The notes beneath the pieces are model-generated. The model was not told the DNA's origin and ran no database searches. It worked only from the letters and a program-made list of their open reading frames with translations. From Arthrobacter sp. V1I7 (GTDB taxonomy: Bacteria > Actinomycetota > Actinomycetes > Actinomycetales > Micrococcaceae), in assembly GCF_030817015.1 (NCBI RefSeq), contig NZ_JAUSYS010000001.1, positions 3,720,001-3,784,000 of the forward strand: a stretch of DNA of 64,000 nt, in the 5' to 3' direction. The position numbers and the translations under genes were made by a program. Position 1 is the stretch's first letter, and every line of letters starts with the position of its first letter. This document shows, one piece after another, positions 1 to 9,147 of the stretch.

Positions 1-772
1 CGCCGGAGAGCGGCAGCGCGATGAGGGCGATCAGGGCCAGCTGCCAGGACACGATGAACATCATGATCACGATGCCGATCACCGTCAGCGCGGAGTTCAC
101 CAGCTGGGCGAAGGCCTGCTGGAGCGCCTGCTGGATGTTGTCCACATCGTTGGTGACCCGGGAGAGGATGTCGCCGCGCTGCCGGGTGTCGAAGTAGTTC
201 AGCGGCAGCTTGTTCAGCTTCTTTTCGGTGTCATCGCGCAATTGGCGGACCACGCGCATGACGAGGACGTTCAGGACGTAGCCCTGCAGCCAGAGGAAAA
301 TATTGGCCACGAAGTACATCACCAGGACCACGCTGATGAGGAAACCGAGTTTCTGGAAGTCGATGCCGACGCCGGGGATCAGGTCCATCTTGGCGAGCAT
401 GTCCGCGAAGTTATTCTCGCCCTGGTCCCGGAGGCCCTCGACGAACTCATCCTTGGTGACCCCCGCGGGCAGTTGTTTGCCCACCACTCCCCCGAAGATC
501 ACGTCCATCGCCTGGCCGAGGATCCGGGGCGCGATCACATTGAGGACGACGGCGACGGCGACCATGAAGAAGACCGCGATGATACCGGTCCGCTCGGGCT
601 TGAGCAGGCCCAGCAGCCGCTTCGCGGAGGGCCAGAAGTGCTCGGCTTTCTTGGATGCCACGGCGCCGAACATGCCGCCGTCGGCCTCGCCCGGGGTGTA
701 TTCCTCCTCGTAGAAATCATCGTCGGGGGCAGCGTCCGGAGTATTGGTAATGACCTTTTCGTTGGTGCTCAT
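1..772 (-). CDS. ABC exporter subunit, ATP-binding/permease (3' part outside window)
   Basis: Only the first 257 or so codons are present; the gene runs off the left edge. The visible part is an acidic N-terminal tail followed by the membrane domain of a type IV ABC exporter (motifs FDTRQRGDILSRVTND and SWQLALIALIALPLSG). The nucleotide-binding domain is not in view. The ATG (772-770) overlaps the TGA of the upstream ABC gene as ATGA, so the two are translationally coupled. Because that partner has a degenerate ATPase site, I infer that this subunit supplies the catalytic glutamate of a heterodimeric multidrug-type exporter (TM287/288 or YfiBC class). Substrate unknown. Confidence 0.88.
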   Translation of the reverse strand, partial: MSTNEKVITNTPDAAPDDDFYEEEYTPGEADGGMFGAVASKKAEHFWPSAKRLLGLLKPERTGIIAVFFMVAVAVVLNVIAPRILGQAMDVIFGGVVGKQLPAGVTKDEFVEGLRDQGENNFADMLAKMDLIPGVGIDFQKLGFLISVVLVMYFVANIFLWLQGYVLNVLVMRVVRQLRDDTEKKLNKLPLNYFDTRQRGDILSRVTNDVDNIQQALQQAFAQLVNSALTVIGIVIMMFIVSWQLALIALIALPLSG

Positions 773-2502
773 GCCACTGCCTCCGCGTTCAGCTGGGATT
801 CGACGATTTCCTGGTAGGTGCTGGAGCTGTCCAGGAGTTCCTCGTGGGTGCCGCGGTCCACGATCCGGCCGTTGTCGAGCACCAGTATCTGGTCGGCGTC
901 GGCGATGGTGGACACGCGCTGGCCGACGATGATGACTGTCGCGTCCGTGGTTTTTGCCTTCAGGGCGCGGCGGAGCCTGGCGTCGGTGGCGACGTCGAGG
1001 GCGGAGAACGAGTCATCAAACAGGAAGACCTTGGGTTCGGTGACGAGTGCCCGTGCGATACAGAGCCGTTGCCGCTGGCCGCCGGAGACGTTGGTGCCGC
1101 CCTGGGCGATGCGTGAACCGAGCCCGTTCTGCTTGTCCCGCACGAAGTCCGCGGCCTGGGCCACGGTCAGCGCCTCCCACAGGTCTTCGTCCGTGGCGTC
1201 GGGCTTGCCGAAGCGGAGGTTGTGCTCGATGGTCCCGGAGAACAGGTAGGGGCGTTGGGGCACCATGGCGACGCGCCGGGTGATGTCCGAGCGGTCAAGG
1301 TTGGTGACCGGGACGCCGTCGAGCAGTACTTCGCCCGAGGCGGCGTCGTAGAGGCGCGGCAGCAGGGCCAGCAGGCTGGTCTTGCCGGCGCCGGTGGAGC
1401 CGATGATGGCCACGGTCTGGCCGGGTTCGGCGGTGAAGCTGATGTCGCTCAGCACCGGCGCTTCGGCGCCGGGGTAGGCGAAGGACACGTTCCGGAACTC
1501 CACCCGGCCGGCCTTGTAGGCCGGGGCCACGGGGGTGAGCGGCTCGTGGATGGAGGGTTCGACGTCGAGCACCTCGCCGATGCGGTCCGCGCAAACCGAG
1601 GCGCGCGGAATCATCATCGCCATAAACGTGCCCATCATGACGGCCATCAGGATCTGCAGCAGGTACTGCAGGAACGCCGTCAAGGCTCCGACCTGCATGT
1701 CGCCGGCTTCGACCCGCTGGCCACCGAACCACAGCACGGCGGCGGTGGAGACGTGCAGGATCATCCCGATGGTGGGGAACATCAGCACGAACAAGGCGCC
1801 GATTTTCAGCGAAACATCGGTGAGTTCCTTGTTGGCCGCGCCGAAGCGTTCCGCTTCGTGCGGTTCGCGCACGAAGGCACGGACCACGCGGATGCCGATG
1901 ATCTGCTCGCGGAGGATCCCGTTGAGCCGGTCGATCTTCGTCTGCATGGAACGGAAGAGCGGCATCAGCCGGACCACGAGGTAACCCACGACCACCACCA
2001 GCACCGGCACCGAAACCCAGACCAGCCAGGACAGGTTCAAATCCTCGCGGAGGGCCATGAAGATGCCGCCGATGCACATGATGGGCGTGGCCACCATGAA
2101 GTTCAGGCCCAGCAGCATGAGCATCTGGACCTGCTGGACATCGTTGGTGCCGCGGGTGATGAGCGTGGGCGCGCCAAACACGTTGACGTCCTTGGCGGAG
2201 AAGCTGGTGACCTTGCGGAACACTCCCCGGCGGAGGTCGCGGCCGAACGCCATCGCGGCCTTGGACCCGTAGTAGACGCCGGCGATCGCGGTTGCGACCT
2301 GGATCAGGGCGACACCGAGCATGACCCCGCCGGTCCGCCAGATGTAGTCCGTGTCGCCGCGGGAGACGCCCTCGTCGATGATTTGCGCGTTGAGGCTGGG
2401 GAGGTAGAGGGCGGCGATGGTCGATGCCAACTGGAAGATGATGACTGCCGCGATATGCGGCAGATACGGCTTGGAATAGCGCCGTATGAGGGTGACAAGC
2501 AT
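769..2502 (-). CDS. ABC exporter subunit with degenerate ATPase site
   Basis: About 577 aa: six-helix ABC transmembrane domain, then a nucleotide-binding domain with Walker A GSTGAGKTS, signature VSGGQRQRL and Walker B KVFLFDDSFSALD. Two canonical catalytic residues are changed: the Walker B glutamate is Asp (FLFDD) and the switch histidine is Gln (VIIVGQRVSTI). In heterodimeric exporters such as TM287/288 or TAP this pattern marks the non-catalytic half. The ATG at 2502 is preferred over an in-frame GTG at 2508 because AAGGA lies about 9 nt before the ATG. First gene of a two-gene operon with ATGA overlap. Exported substrate not predictable. Confidence 0.9.
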   Translation of the reverse strand: MLVTLIRRYSKPYLPHIAAVIIFQLASTIAALYLPSLNAQIIDEGVSRGDTDYIWRTGGVMLGVALIQVATAIAGVYYGSKAAMAFGRDLRRGVFRKVTSFSAKDVNVFGAPTLITRGTNDVQQVQMLMLLGLNFMVATPIMCIGGIFMALREDLNLSWLVWVSVPVLVVVVGYLVVRLMPLFRSMQTKIDRLNGILREQIIGIRVVRAFVREPHEAERFGAANKELTDVSLKIGALFVLMFPTIGMILHVSTAAVLWFGGQRVEAGDMQVGALTAFLQYLLQILMAVMMGTFMAMMIPRASVCADRIGEVLDVEPSIHEPLTPVAPAYKAGRVEFRNVSFAYPGAEAPVLSDISFTAEPGQTVAIIGSTGAGKTSLLALLPRLYDAASGEVLLDGVPVTNLDRSDITRRVAMVPQRPYLFSGTIEHNLRFGKPDATDEDLWEALTVAQAADFVRDKQNGLGSRIAQGGTNVSGGQRQRLCIARALVTEPKVFLFDDSFSALDVATDARLRRALKAKTTDATVIIVGQRVSTIADADQILVLDNGRIVDRGTHEELLDSSSTYQEIVESQLNAEAVA

Positions 2503-2734
2503 GCCCACGCGTCCTTAGGAAGACCGAATAGATGAGGCTGGCGGGAAGACCGGAGAGGAACAATGAATCGTTGCTCCCAGTATTAGCAGAGGGGGCTGAC
2601 AGCCTTAGCCCTCCCCACTCTACGAAATCCGTTGCCGACCGGGGAACACCGACACCAAAAATCATCCCCAGGGGTTAAGCCGCAGCCCGGAACGCCGCCG
2701 GCCCCGCTGCGCGGACCGAGGCTGCGCTTAAATA

Positions 2735-2776
2735 CCGAGCGCGAACCGGCAGCGTGTGCTGCCGCTTCGCGCTCGG
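2735..2776 (-). terminator. Stem-loop downstream of the ThDP gene
   Basis: An 11-bp outer stem (CCGAGCGCGAA / TTCGCGCTCGG), a C-C mismatch, then a 7-bp inner stem (CGGCAGC / GCTGCCG) with a GTGT loop. It lies 20 nt past the stop of the ThDP enzyme and on the minus strand is followed by the T/A-rich GTATTTAAGC. The rest of 2509-2796 holds no gene that I can support. Confidence 0.65.
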
Positions 2777-2796
2777 GTGGGTTCCTCAGGAAGTAC

Positions 2797-4461
2797 TCAG
2801 ACGTCCAGGTGGGTCGGGGCGAACATCTTCAGCAGGGTCTCGACGACGACGACGTTCGGTCCGTCCGCGGCGAAGCCCGCCTTAAGCGCCTCCCCCACAT
2901 TCTCCGGCGCAACCCGGACGGCGGGGACGCCGAAGGCCTCGGCGAGTTTCACGAAATCGGGGCGGGCGAGCTCGGTCGCCGTGGCCTTGCCGAAGGCGCC
3001 CACCATGTATTCGCGCAGGATGCCGTAGCCGCCGTCGTCCACGATCAGCCAGGTGACCGGTACGTTGTGCTGCTTGGCGGTGGCCAGCTCCGCAATCGAG
3101 TACATCGCGGAGCCGTCACCGGAGACGGCCAGCACCCGGGCCGAACCGCCCGGCTTGCCCGTGGTCTCGAGGCCGACAGCACCGCCGATCGCGGCAGGGA
3201 AGCCGAAACCCAGCCCGCCGGCGCCCTGCGCGGAGTGGAATTGGCCCTCACGGGCATCCCAGCAGCTCCAGGCCCAGTAGGCGGAGATCGTCATGTCCCA
3301 GAACGTCTGCATGTCCGCGGGCACAGCCTCGCGGAGGTCCGCCATGAACTTCAGTTCCTTGGCCAGATCCTGGGATTCCAGCCGGGCCGTGACCTTGGCC
3401 AGGGTCTCCTTGACCAGGGCCTCGGGCACGGTGCCGTGCCAGTCGGCGCGTTCTCCGTGCGGTTCCACGAGCGCCTCATCGAGGGCCGCGAGCGCCTGAC
3501 CGGCGTCGGCCCGGATGCCCAGTCCGGGGCGGTTGGATTCGAGCACGCGCGGTTCGGCGTCGATCTGGATGATCCGCCCGCGCGGTTCGAAGGTGAAGTA
3601 ATTGGACGTGACTTCGCCGAGCGAGGATCCGATGACGATCAGCACGTCGGCGTCCTCGAGCAGCTCGGTCATGTACTGGTCCTCGATCCAGGACTGGAGC
3701 GAGAGCTCATGGTTCCAGGGGAACGCGCCGTTGCCGCCGGGGGTGCAGATCACCGGCGCCCGGAGCTTCTCCGCGATGGCGAGCAGCGACTTCTCCGCCC
3801 CGCCGCGGCGAGTGCCGCCGCCGGCGATGATCGCGGGACGTTTCGCCATCGAGAGCCATTTGACTGCTTCGCGCACCAGTTCCACACGGGGCGGGTTGTC
3901 CGCCGCTTCGGCGAGGGCGTCCTCCACCGGCGGCACCATGATGGGGTCCAGGAGCACGTTCTGCGGGATCTCGAGCCAGACCGGACCCTGCGGCGAGGAG
4001 ATCGCCTCGGTCCAGGCGTCCTGGATGGCCGAGGGGATGCCGGAGGCGTGCTGGATCAGCCGCTGGCTCTTGGTGACGTTGGCCGCCGAGGCCTTCTGGT
4101 CATCGAGCTGGTGCAGCATGCCTTTGCGGCGTGCGCCGAGCCCTTCGAGCGGAATCTGGCTGGCGACCACGACCATGGGCACTCCGGTGGCGTAGGCCTC
4201 CTGCAGTCCGGCCAGCGAGGTCAGGGCGCCCGGGCCGGTGGAGAGGAACAGCACGCCGACTTCACCGGTGGCGCGGGAGTACCCGTCTGCGGCAAAGGCC
4301 GAGTTGTTTTCCACGCGGGAGGAGACGAAGTGCAGGTTCCCGCGGCCCATGGCGTCGAAAAGTCCCAGCGCGTGCTGGCCGGGGATGCCGAAGACGGTCT
4401 TTGCGCCGAGCGCCTCGAGGGTTTCGACGACGAGGTCCCCGCCGTTGCGCACGTCGCTCAC
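2797..4461 (-). CDS. Thiamine-diphosphate-dependent enzyme (2-oxo acid decarboxylase/acetolactate synthase family)
   Basis: 554 aa with the three-domain layout of the acetolactate synthase/benzoylformate decarboxylase family. The N-terminal pyrimidine-binding domain carries the likely catalytic Glu in [17 protein letters not shown]; a central domain follows; the C-terminal pyrophosphate-binding domain has [14 protein letters not shown]. The metal-binding motif ends in VDDGGYG, so Asp stands where NN or DN is usual. The GTG start overlaps the stop of the ureohydrolase gene (GTGA), so the two are coupled. Known family precedent: AruI of Pseudomonas is a ThDP-dependent 2-ketoarginine decarboxylase acting before 4-guanidinobutyrate is hydrolysed. 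The partner ureohydrolase makes that role attractive here, but it is inference; acetolactate synthase paralogue is the alternative. Confidence 0.85.
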   Translation of the reverse strand: MSDVRNGGDLVVETLEALGAKTVFGIPGQHALGLFDAMGRGNLHFVSSRVENNSAFAADGYSRATGEVGVLFLSTGPGALTSLAGLQEAYATGVPMVVVASQIPLEGLGARRKGMLHQLDDQKASAANVTKSQRLIQHASGIPSAIQDAWTEAISSPQGPVWLEIPQNVLLDPIMVPPVEDALAEAADNPPRVELVREAVKWLSMAKRPAIIAGGGTRRGGAEKSLLAIAEKLRAPVICTPGGNGAFPWNHELSLQSWIEDQYMTELLEDADVLIVIGSSLGEVTSNYFTFEPRGRIIQIDAEPRVLESNRPGLGIRADAGQALAALDEALVEPHGERADWHGTVPEALVKETLAKVTARLESQDLAKELKFMADLREAVPADMQTFWDMTISAYWAWSCWDAREGQFHSAQGAGGLGFGFPAAIGGAVGLETTGKPGGSARVLAVSGDGSAMYSIAELATAKQHNVPVTWLIVDDGGYGILREYMVGAFGKATATELARPDFVKLAEAFGVPAVRVAPENVGEALKAGFAADGPNVVVVETLLKMFAPTHLDV

Positions 4462-5528
4462 CGGATCACTGCCGACGGCGCCGCGAAGCCGGCCGGACGG
4501 CGGGATTCCTGGCCGAGGGCCTGGGCCGCGTAGCCGTTCGCTGCGCCGAGCCTGTCCCCCGGTACGGCGCGGTCCGCCATCAGGGTGACCAGTTCATAAG
4601 CGACGTGGCTGGCGGCCACACCCGTGATGTCGGCGTGGTCGTAAGCGGGGGCGACCTCGACGACGTCGGCGCCCACCAGGTTCATGCCGCGGAAGCCACG
4701 GATGATTTCAAGCAGCTCCCGGCTGGTGATGCCGCCGGCTTCCGGCGTTCCGGTGCCCGGTGCGTGCGCCGGGTCCAGGACGTCAATGTCCACCGAGATG
4801 TAGAGGGGGCGGTTGCCGATCCGGTCCCGGACCTTGGCGACGGTCTCCAGCACGCCCTGGTAGTAGACGTCGGCAGAGGTGACGATCCCGAAGCCGAAGC
4901 GGTGGTCGTCGTCGAGGTCCTTCTTGCCGTACAGCGGCCCGCGGGTGCCGATGTGGCTGATCGCCTCGGTGTCGAGGAGGCCTTCCTCGACGGCGCGGCG
5001 GAAGGGAGTTCCGTGGGTGTATTCGGCGCCGAAGTACGTGTCCCAGGTGTCCAGGTGCGCGTCGAAGTGGAGCATCGCCACCGGTTCACCGGCGCGTTCC
5101 GCAGCGGCGCGCAGCAGCGGCAGCGCAATCGTGTGGTCGCCACCAAGGGTCAGCAGCTTGCTGCCGGAAGCCGTCAGGTCCAGCGCGTTCTGCTGGATGG
5201 TCTCGATGGCATCGTTGATGTTGAACGGGTTGACCGCCATGTCACCGGCATCGGCAACCTGGATGTTCTCGAAGGGGCTGACGTCCCACGCCGGGTTGTA
5301 CGGGCGCAGCAGGCGGCTTGCCTCACGGATGTGGTTCGACCCGAAGCGGGCGCCGGGCCGGTAGGAGACGCCGGAGTCGAAGGGAACGCCGACCACCGTG
5401 ACGTCGGCCTTGGCCACCTGGTCCAGCCGCGGCAGGCGGGCGTAGGTGGCAGCTCCGGCGTAGCGCGGGATGCGGGATGAATCGATGGGGCCAAGGTTGC
5501 CATTGGCCTCGATGCGCAGCTCTTCCAA
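4458..5528 (-). CDS. Ureohydrolase: agmatinase or guanidinobutyrase
   Basis: 356 aa of the arginase/agmatinase family, which releases urea from a guanidino group using two Mn ions. All metal-ligand motifs are visible: GGDHT, FDAHLD, and [19 protein letters not shown], plus [12 protein letters not shown]. Start is TTG at 5528, with AAGGAGAGG about 8 nt upstream. Followed by the coupled ThDP gene and preceded by a lipoprotein and an XRE-cupin regulator. Sequence alone does not separate agmatinase (SpeB) from guanidinobutyrase (GbuA). The ThDP partner and the absence of a visible arginine decarboxylase favour guanidinobutyrate or a related compound. Confidence 0.9.
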   Translation of the reverse strand: MEELRIEANGNLGPIDSSRIPRYAGAATYARLPRLDQVAKADVTVVGVPFDSGVSYRPGARFGSNHIREASRLLRPYNPAWDVSPFENIQVADAGDMAVNPFNINDAIETIQQNALDLTASGSKLLTLGGDHTIALPLLRAAAERAGEPVAMLHFDAHLDTWDTYFGAEYTHGTPFRRAVEEGLLDTEAISHIGTRGPLYGKKDLDDDHRFGFGIVTSADVYYQGVLETVAKVRDRIGNRPLYISVDIDVLDPAHAPGTGTPEAGGITSRELLEIIRGFRGMNLVGADVVEVAPAYDHADITGVAASHVAYELVTLMADRAVPGDRLGAANGYAAQALGQESRRPAGFAAPSAVIR

Positions 5529-5683
5529 AAGAAAGCCTCTCCTTCGAGGATTGACCGACGGGTGTGACAGCCATCATACACTCGAAGTTTCGCAATGCGC
5601 ACCCTTTGTTTACTCAAGCACTCTCGGCAGGCACTGGCGGAGGCGCCCCGGTCCCCGGCGGGTTCTCCATCCCATCGCCTGGC

Positions 5684-6469
5684 TCACTGGTATTTGACGC
5701 TGAGCAGCAGCTGTTTCAGGTCGCCGTACTGCTTCGTGGCCATCCAGGCCTTCGCTGCGTCGACCGAGGCGAAGGCAGGAGTGTCGAAGAGCACGTGCGT
5801 GTCCAGGAGCCCGTTGGCCAACGGCACGTGGGTCGATCCGGAGCTCTCCGGCGAGGGCTCGAATTCGCGGCTCTTGCGGATGCCCATGTGGAACGCCGGG
5901 TGGTCGGCGAAGGAGTCAAAGGCGAACCCGAAGTCCAGCTGCTCGCCGGACGTGTCCTTGAGCCCGGGCACCGGGGCGTTATCGAGCACGGTTCGGAGCA
6001 CCGGACCCGACGCGCCACTGCCGTAGGCATTACTCGTGATGGCGAGCAGTTCATTGCCCGTCTCGTCGGCCAGCACGGCCAGCACCGGATCGACCCCCGG
6101 GGGCTGGTTAGCCGACGGGGCGGTTTTCTCGACCCGGACGGTCCAGTTCTTGGGGTAGGAAAAGGACAGGTGGCCGTCGGGGAAAGTAAACGATGTCAGC
6201 CCGGCCGAGCCGTCCGGGCCAGGCGTCCCCGTTGACGTAGCCGCCGACGGAGTGGCCGCCGCCGACGGAGTGGCCGTCGCCGAGGGATTGGCCGTCGCCG
6301 AGGGAGAGCCCGTCGAGGGGGCCGCCGGTGACGGGGAGGACGCTGATGCGGCGGAGGACGCGTCCGACTCCTGTCCGGCCTGCCCGGTTTGCCCGGGCGC
6401 ACCGCACGAGCTGAGGCCGAGGCCCGCGGCGAGCGCCGCGGAGAGGAAGACGGTCTTGGACTGGTTCAT
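5684..6469 (-). CDS. Secreted lipoprotein of unknown function
   Basis: 261 aa. A type II signal peptide ends in lipobox LSSC (Cys at about residue 22), so the mature protein should be lipid-anchored outside the cytoplasmic membrane. Residues about 25-85 are a low-complexity Ala/Ser/Thr/Pro linker, reflecting short DNA repeats near 6240-6340. The C-terminal globular part (SFTFPDGHLSFSYPKNWTVR onward) resembles the LpqN/PsbP-like fold of actinobacterial lipoproteins, but I cannot assign a function. It lies on the same strand between the XRE-cupin gene and the ureohydrolase gene, with gaps of about 140 and 155 nt, so it may be separately transcribed. Confidence 0.8.
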   Translation of the reverse strand: MNQSKTVFLSAALAAGLGLSSCGAPGQTGQAGQESDASSAASASSPSPAAPSTGSPSATANPSATATPSAAATPSAATSTGTPGPDGSAGLTSFTFPDGHLSFSYPKNWTVRVEKTAPSANQPPGVDPVLAVLADETGNELLAITSNAYGSGASGPVLRTVLDNAPVPGLKDTSGEQLDFGFAFDSFADHPAFHMGIRKSREFEPSPESSGSTHVPLANGLLDTHVLFDTPAFASVDAAKAWMATKQYGDLKQLLLSVKYQ

Positions 6470-6607
6470 TTTGACCCCCGGTGGACTGGAAAGCGGACTG
6501 AAAAGTGGAAAAGGACAGGCTGCGGCAGAAGAGCCGACTGAGGCGGCCGGCCGGCGATTGAGGCGGCCTGCAGCTCGGCAGGCACGCCCGCGGCTTGCGG
6601 CGGGGCG

Positions 6608-7186
6608 CTAGCGGCTCGCAGCGGGGACCAGCACCCAGAGGACTTCGACGGCGTCGTCCGTGGGGTTCACCCAGGTGTGCGGCTCCCGGCCGGGGAACGT
6701 CACAGTGTCTCCGGCCGTGAGCTCAAACTCCTCATTGGCGAGGATCAGCCGGATGCTGCCCTTGATCACATGCAACACATCAACGTCGCAGTCCACGGCG
6801 TACAGCTCCGATTCGCCGCGGCCCCGCGGCTCGATCACGGCCTGGATGATCTGGACCCGGCGCTCCGAGCGGGCGGTCAGCAGCCGCTCCACGATCCCCT
6901 CACCGCCCAGGGAGATCCGCGGACCTTCATTCTGCTTGGTCAGGTGCGTTTCGGGGGCAGCAAAAAGGTCACCGATCGAAATGGAGAGCACCTGGCACAG
7001 CGTCACGAGCGAGGCAACGGAAGGCGAGGTCAGGTCGCGCTCGACCCGGCTGAGGAAGCCCTTGGTCAATCCCGTGGCGTCGGCGACCTGCTCGATGGTC
7101 AGCCGCTGCGACTGCCGGGCGGCACGGATCCGGGAACCTATAGCAACGGGAACATTGCTCGGTTCTACTGGTAAAGCCTTCATCAT
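6608..7186 (-). CDS. XRE-family regulator with cupin sensor domain
   Basis: About 192 aa. The N-terminal helix-turn-helix (IGSRIRAARQSQRLTIEQVADATG, continuing LTKGFLSRVERD) is followed by a C-terminal cupin barrel (about residues 105-190, with GDTVTFPGREPHTW). PuuR-like proteins with this layout regulate polyamine or amino-acid catabolism and sense a small ligand in the cupin. Consecutive ATGs at 7186 and 7183, with AAAGGT just upstream, are preferred over the GTG at 7198. It is divergent from the symporter gene, and a perfect palindrome in the shared region is its likely operator. Confidence 0.88.
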   Translation of the reverse strand: MMKALPVEPSNVPVAIGSRIRAARQSQRLTIEQVADATGLTKGFLSRVERDLTSPSVASLVTLCQVLSISIGDLFAAPETHLTKQNEGPRISLGGEGIVERLLTARSERRVQIIQAVIEPRGRGESELYAVDCDVDVLHVIKGSIRLILANEEFELTAGDTVTFPGREPHTWVNPTDDAVEVLWVLVPAASR

Positions 7187-7319
7187 GGAACCTTTCACGG
7201 CCGGCCGCTCGGCCCCATCATTGGAGCCATACTAGCGGGGCGGATGGCCGCCGGCGCCGGAAGTGACACCGGCAGCGCAATGAGTCTTGACTGTTACCCG
7301 GATCACAACCTATCCTTTT

Positions 7320-7335
7320 GGCAACAAGTGTTGCC
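7320..7335. promoter_or_regulatory. Palindromic operator candidate between XRE-cupin and symporter genes
   Basis: Perfect inverted repeat GGCAACA-AG-TGTTGCC in the 297-bp divergent intergenic region. A related half-site (TTGGGCAA) lies just downstream. Its position about 150 bp from each start codon and its symmetry suggest the binding site of the neighbouring XRE-cupin protein. Binding is inferred. Confidence 0.5.
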
Positions 7336-7483
7336 TATTGGGCAAATGGCGGTTTCCAGGGCAGTAACGTATCAGGAACCGCCCGGGACCGTCCCCACAA
7401 TCCGTTATGAAGCAGCGGGACCGCCGTTCGCGCTCGTGCAGCGAAGGTTCGGCACTGCTCCGAACAGCTCCAAGGAGCCCCTT

Positions 7484-9004
7484 ATGGAAGCAAATTTCGT
7501 CAATATCGCCATCGTGGTGGTGTACCTGGTCGCCATGCTGGCGTTCGGGTGGTGGGGTAAATCCCGCACCAAGAACAATAGCGACTTCCTCGTCGCCGGG
7601 CGCAGGCTCGGCCCGTTCCTCTACACCGGCACCATGGCCGCCGTCGTGCTCGGCGGTGCATCCACCGTCGGCGGCGTGGGCCTTGGCTACAGGTTCGGCA
7701 TCTCCGGCATGTGGCTCGTTGTCGCGATCGGCGCCGGCGTGCTGCTGCTGAGCCTGCTCTTCGCCAGCACCATCCAGAAACTGAAGATCTACACGGTCTC
7801 GCAGATGCTGAGCCTGCGTTACGGCAGCCACGCCACCCAGACCTCCGGCATCGTGATGCTGGCCTACACGCTGATGCTGTGCGCCACGTCCACCGGAGCC
7901 TACGCCACGATCTTCGTGGTGCTCTTCGGCTGGGACCGTGCCCTGGCCATCGCCATCGGCGGCGCGATCGTGCTGGTCTACTCGACCATCGGCGGCATGT
8001 GGTCCATCACACTCGCCGACCAGGTCCAGTTCGTGATCAAGACGGTCGGCATCTTCTTCCTGATGCTGCCCTTCACGCTCAACGCCGCCGGCGGGCTCGA
8101 CGGCATCCGTGCCCGTGTAGACGCCAGCTTCTTCCAGATCGACGGCATCGGCGTCCAGACGATCATCACCTACTTCGTGGTCTACACGCTGGGCCTGCTG
8201 ATCGGCCAGGACATCTGGCAGCGCGTCTTCACCGCCAAGACCCCCACCGTGGCCCGCTGGGGCGGCGCCACGGCCGGCGTCTACTGCATCCTCTACGGTG
8301 CCGCCGGCGCCCTGATCGGCCTTGGCGCCCGCGTCGCGCTGCCGGATATCGACGTCGCCAACCTCGGCAAGGACGTTGTCTACGCCGAGGTGGCCACCAA
8401 CCTCCTGCCGATCGGCATCGGCGGCCTCGTGCTGGCCGCTGCCGTCGCCGCCATGATGTCCACGGCGTCCGGGGCCCTGATCGCTGCCGCCACGGTGGCA
8501 CGCGCCGACGTCCTCCCGTTCGTCGCCAGCTGGTTCGGCAAGGACATCAACACGGACGACTCGGACAACCCGGAACATGACGTCAAGGCCAACCGGATGT
8601 GGGTCCTGGGCCTGGGGATCGTGGCAATCGTCATCGCCATCATCACCAAGGACGTCGTCGCGGCGCTCACCATCGCCTACGACATCCTCGTCGGCGGGCT
8701 CCTGGTCGCCATCCTCGGCGGGCTGGTCTGGAAGCGCGGGACTGGCGTGGCCGCAGCGGCCTCGATGGCCGTCGGTTCCGTGGTCACCCTCGGCACCATG
8801 ATCGTCCTCGAGATCAATGCCGCGGTTCCGCTCGACGGGATCTACGCCAACGAACCGATCTACTACGGCCTGGCTGCCTCAGCGGTTGTCTACGTCGCAC
8901 TGTCCCTGCTGACCAAGCCGACCGATCCTGCGGTGATGGCGAACTGGCGCCGACGGGTTGCCGGCAGTGCCGCCAAGGAAGAACTCCCGGTACCGTCCCG
9001 CTAA
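7484..9004 (+). CDS. Sodium:solute symporter (SSS family)
   Basis: 506 aa, about 13 membrane helices, typical of SSS transporters (N-terminal SDFLVAGRRLGPFLYTGT, central GQDIWQRVFTAKT, and the helix with AAVAAMMSTASGALIAAATV that carries family Na-site residues). The open frame extends upstream to 7244, but the real start is the ATG at 7484: it has AAGGAG 7 nt upstream and MEANFVNIAIVV begins the first helix. Divergent from the XRE-cupin/ureohydrolase/ThDP genes, so it probably imports the guanidino or amine substrate of that pathway. Substrate is inference. Confidence 0.92.
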   Translation: MEANFVNIAIVVVYLVAMLAFGWWGKSRTKNNSDFLVAGRRLGPFLYTGTMAAVVLGGASTVGGVGLGYRFGISGMWLVVAIGAGVLLLSLLFASTIQKLKIYTVSQMLSLRYGSHATQTSGIVMLAYTLMLCATSTGAYATIFVVLFGWDRALAIAIGGAIVLVYSTIGGMWSITLADQVQFVIKTVGIFFLMLPFTLNAAGGLDGIRARVDASFFQIDGIGVQTIITYFVVYTLGLLIGQDIWQRVFTAKTPTVARWGGATAGVYCILYGAAGALIGLGARVALPDIDVANLGKDVVYAEVATNLLPIGIGGLVLAAAVAAMMSTASGALIAAATVARADVLPFVASWFGKDINTDDSDNPEHDVKANRMWVLGLGIVAIVIAIITKDVVAALTIAYDILVGGLLVAILGGLVWKRGTGVAAAASMAVGSVVTLGTMIVLEINAAVPLDGIYANEPIYYGLAASAVVYVALSLLTKPTDPAVMANWRRRVAGSAAKEELPVPSR

Positions 9005-9089
9005 GGGCCTGCGTCGCTCAGGCGCGCTGCCCCGAACGTCTGCGCTCCTAACGGCGGCCCGCGCCGCCAAGGCACCAGGGCGTGAAGTC

Positions 9090-9129
9090 CGACGGCGGTG
9101 CCTTCCCACCCGGGGAGGCACCGCCGTCG
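9090..9129 (+). terminator. Hairpin terminator after the symporter gene
   Basis: GC-rich stem-loop with outer stem CGACGGCGGTGCCT / AGGCACCGCCGTCG. It lies 85 nt after the symporter stop and just before the convergent small acidic gene, so it may serve both. There is only a weak T-stretch (TTGTTC). It shares its outer stem with hairpins at 19498 and 25645. Confidence 0.7.
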
Positions 9130-9147
9130 TTGTTCACGAGGTGGTGA

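Noticed and set aside
2632..4533. 633-codon plus-strand frame antisense to the ThDP gene
   Set aside because: Long antisense frames are expected in high-GC genes; the minus strand carries the recognisable ThDP enzyme motifs and the plus product has none.
5684..6469. Lipoprotein as substrate-binding partner of the symporter
   Set aside because: SSS transporters do not use binding lipoproteins, and the fold looks LpqN-like rather than a binding protein.
7310..8578. 422-codon minus-strand frame opposite the symporter
   Set aside because: Asp/Gly/His-rich shadow of the symporter gene; no domain or ribosome site.
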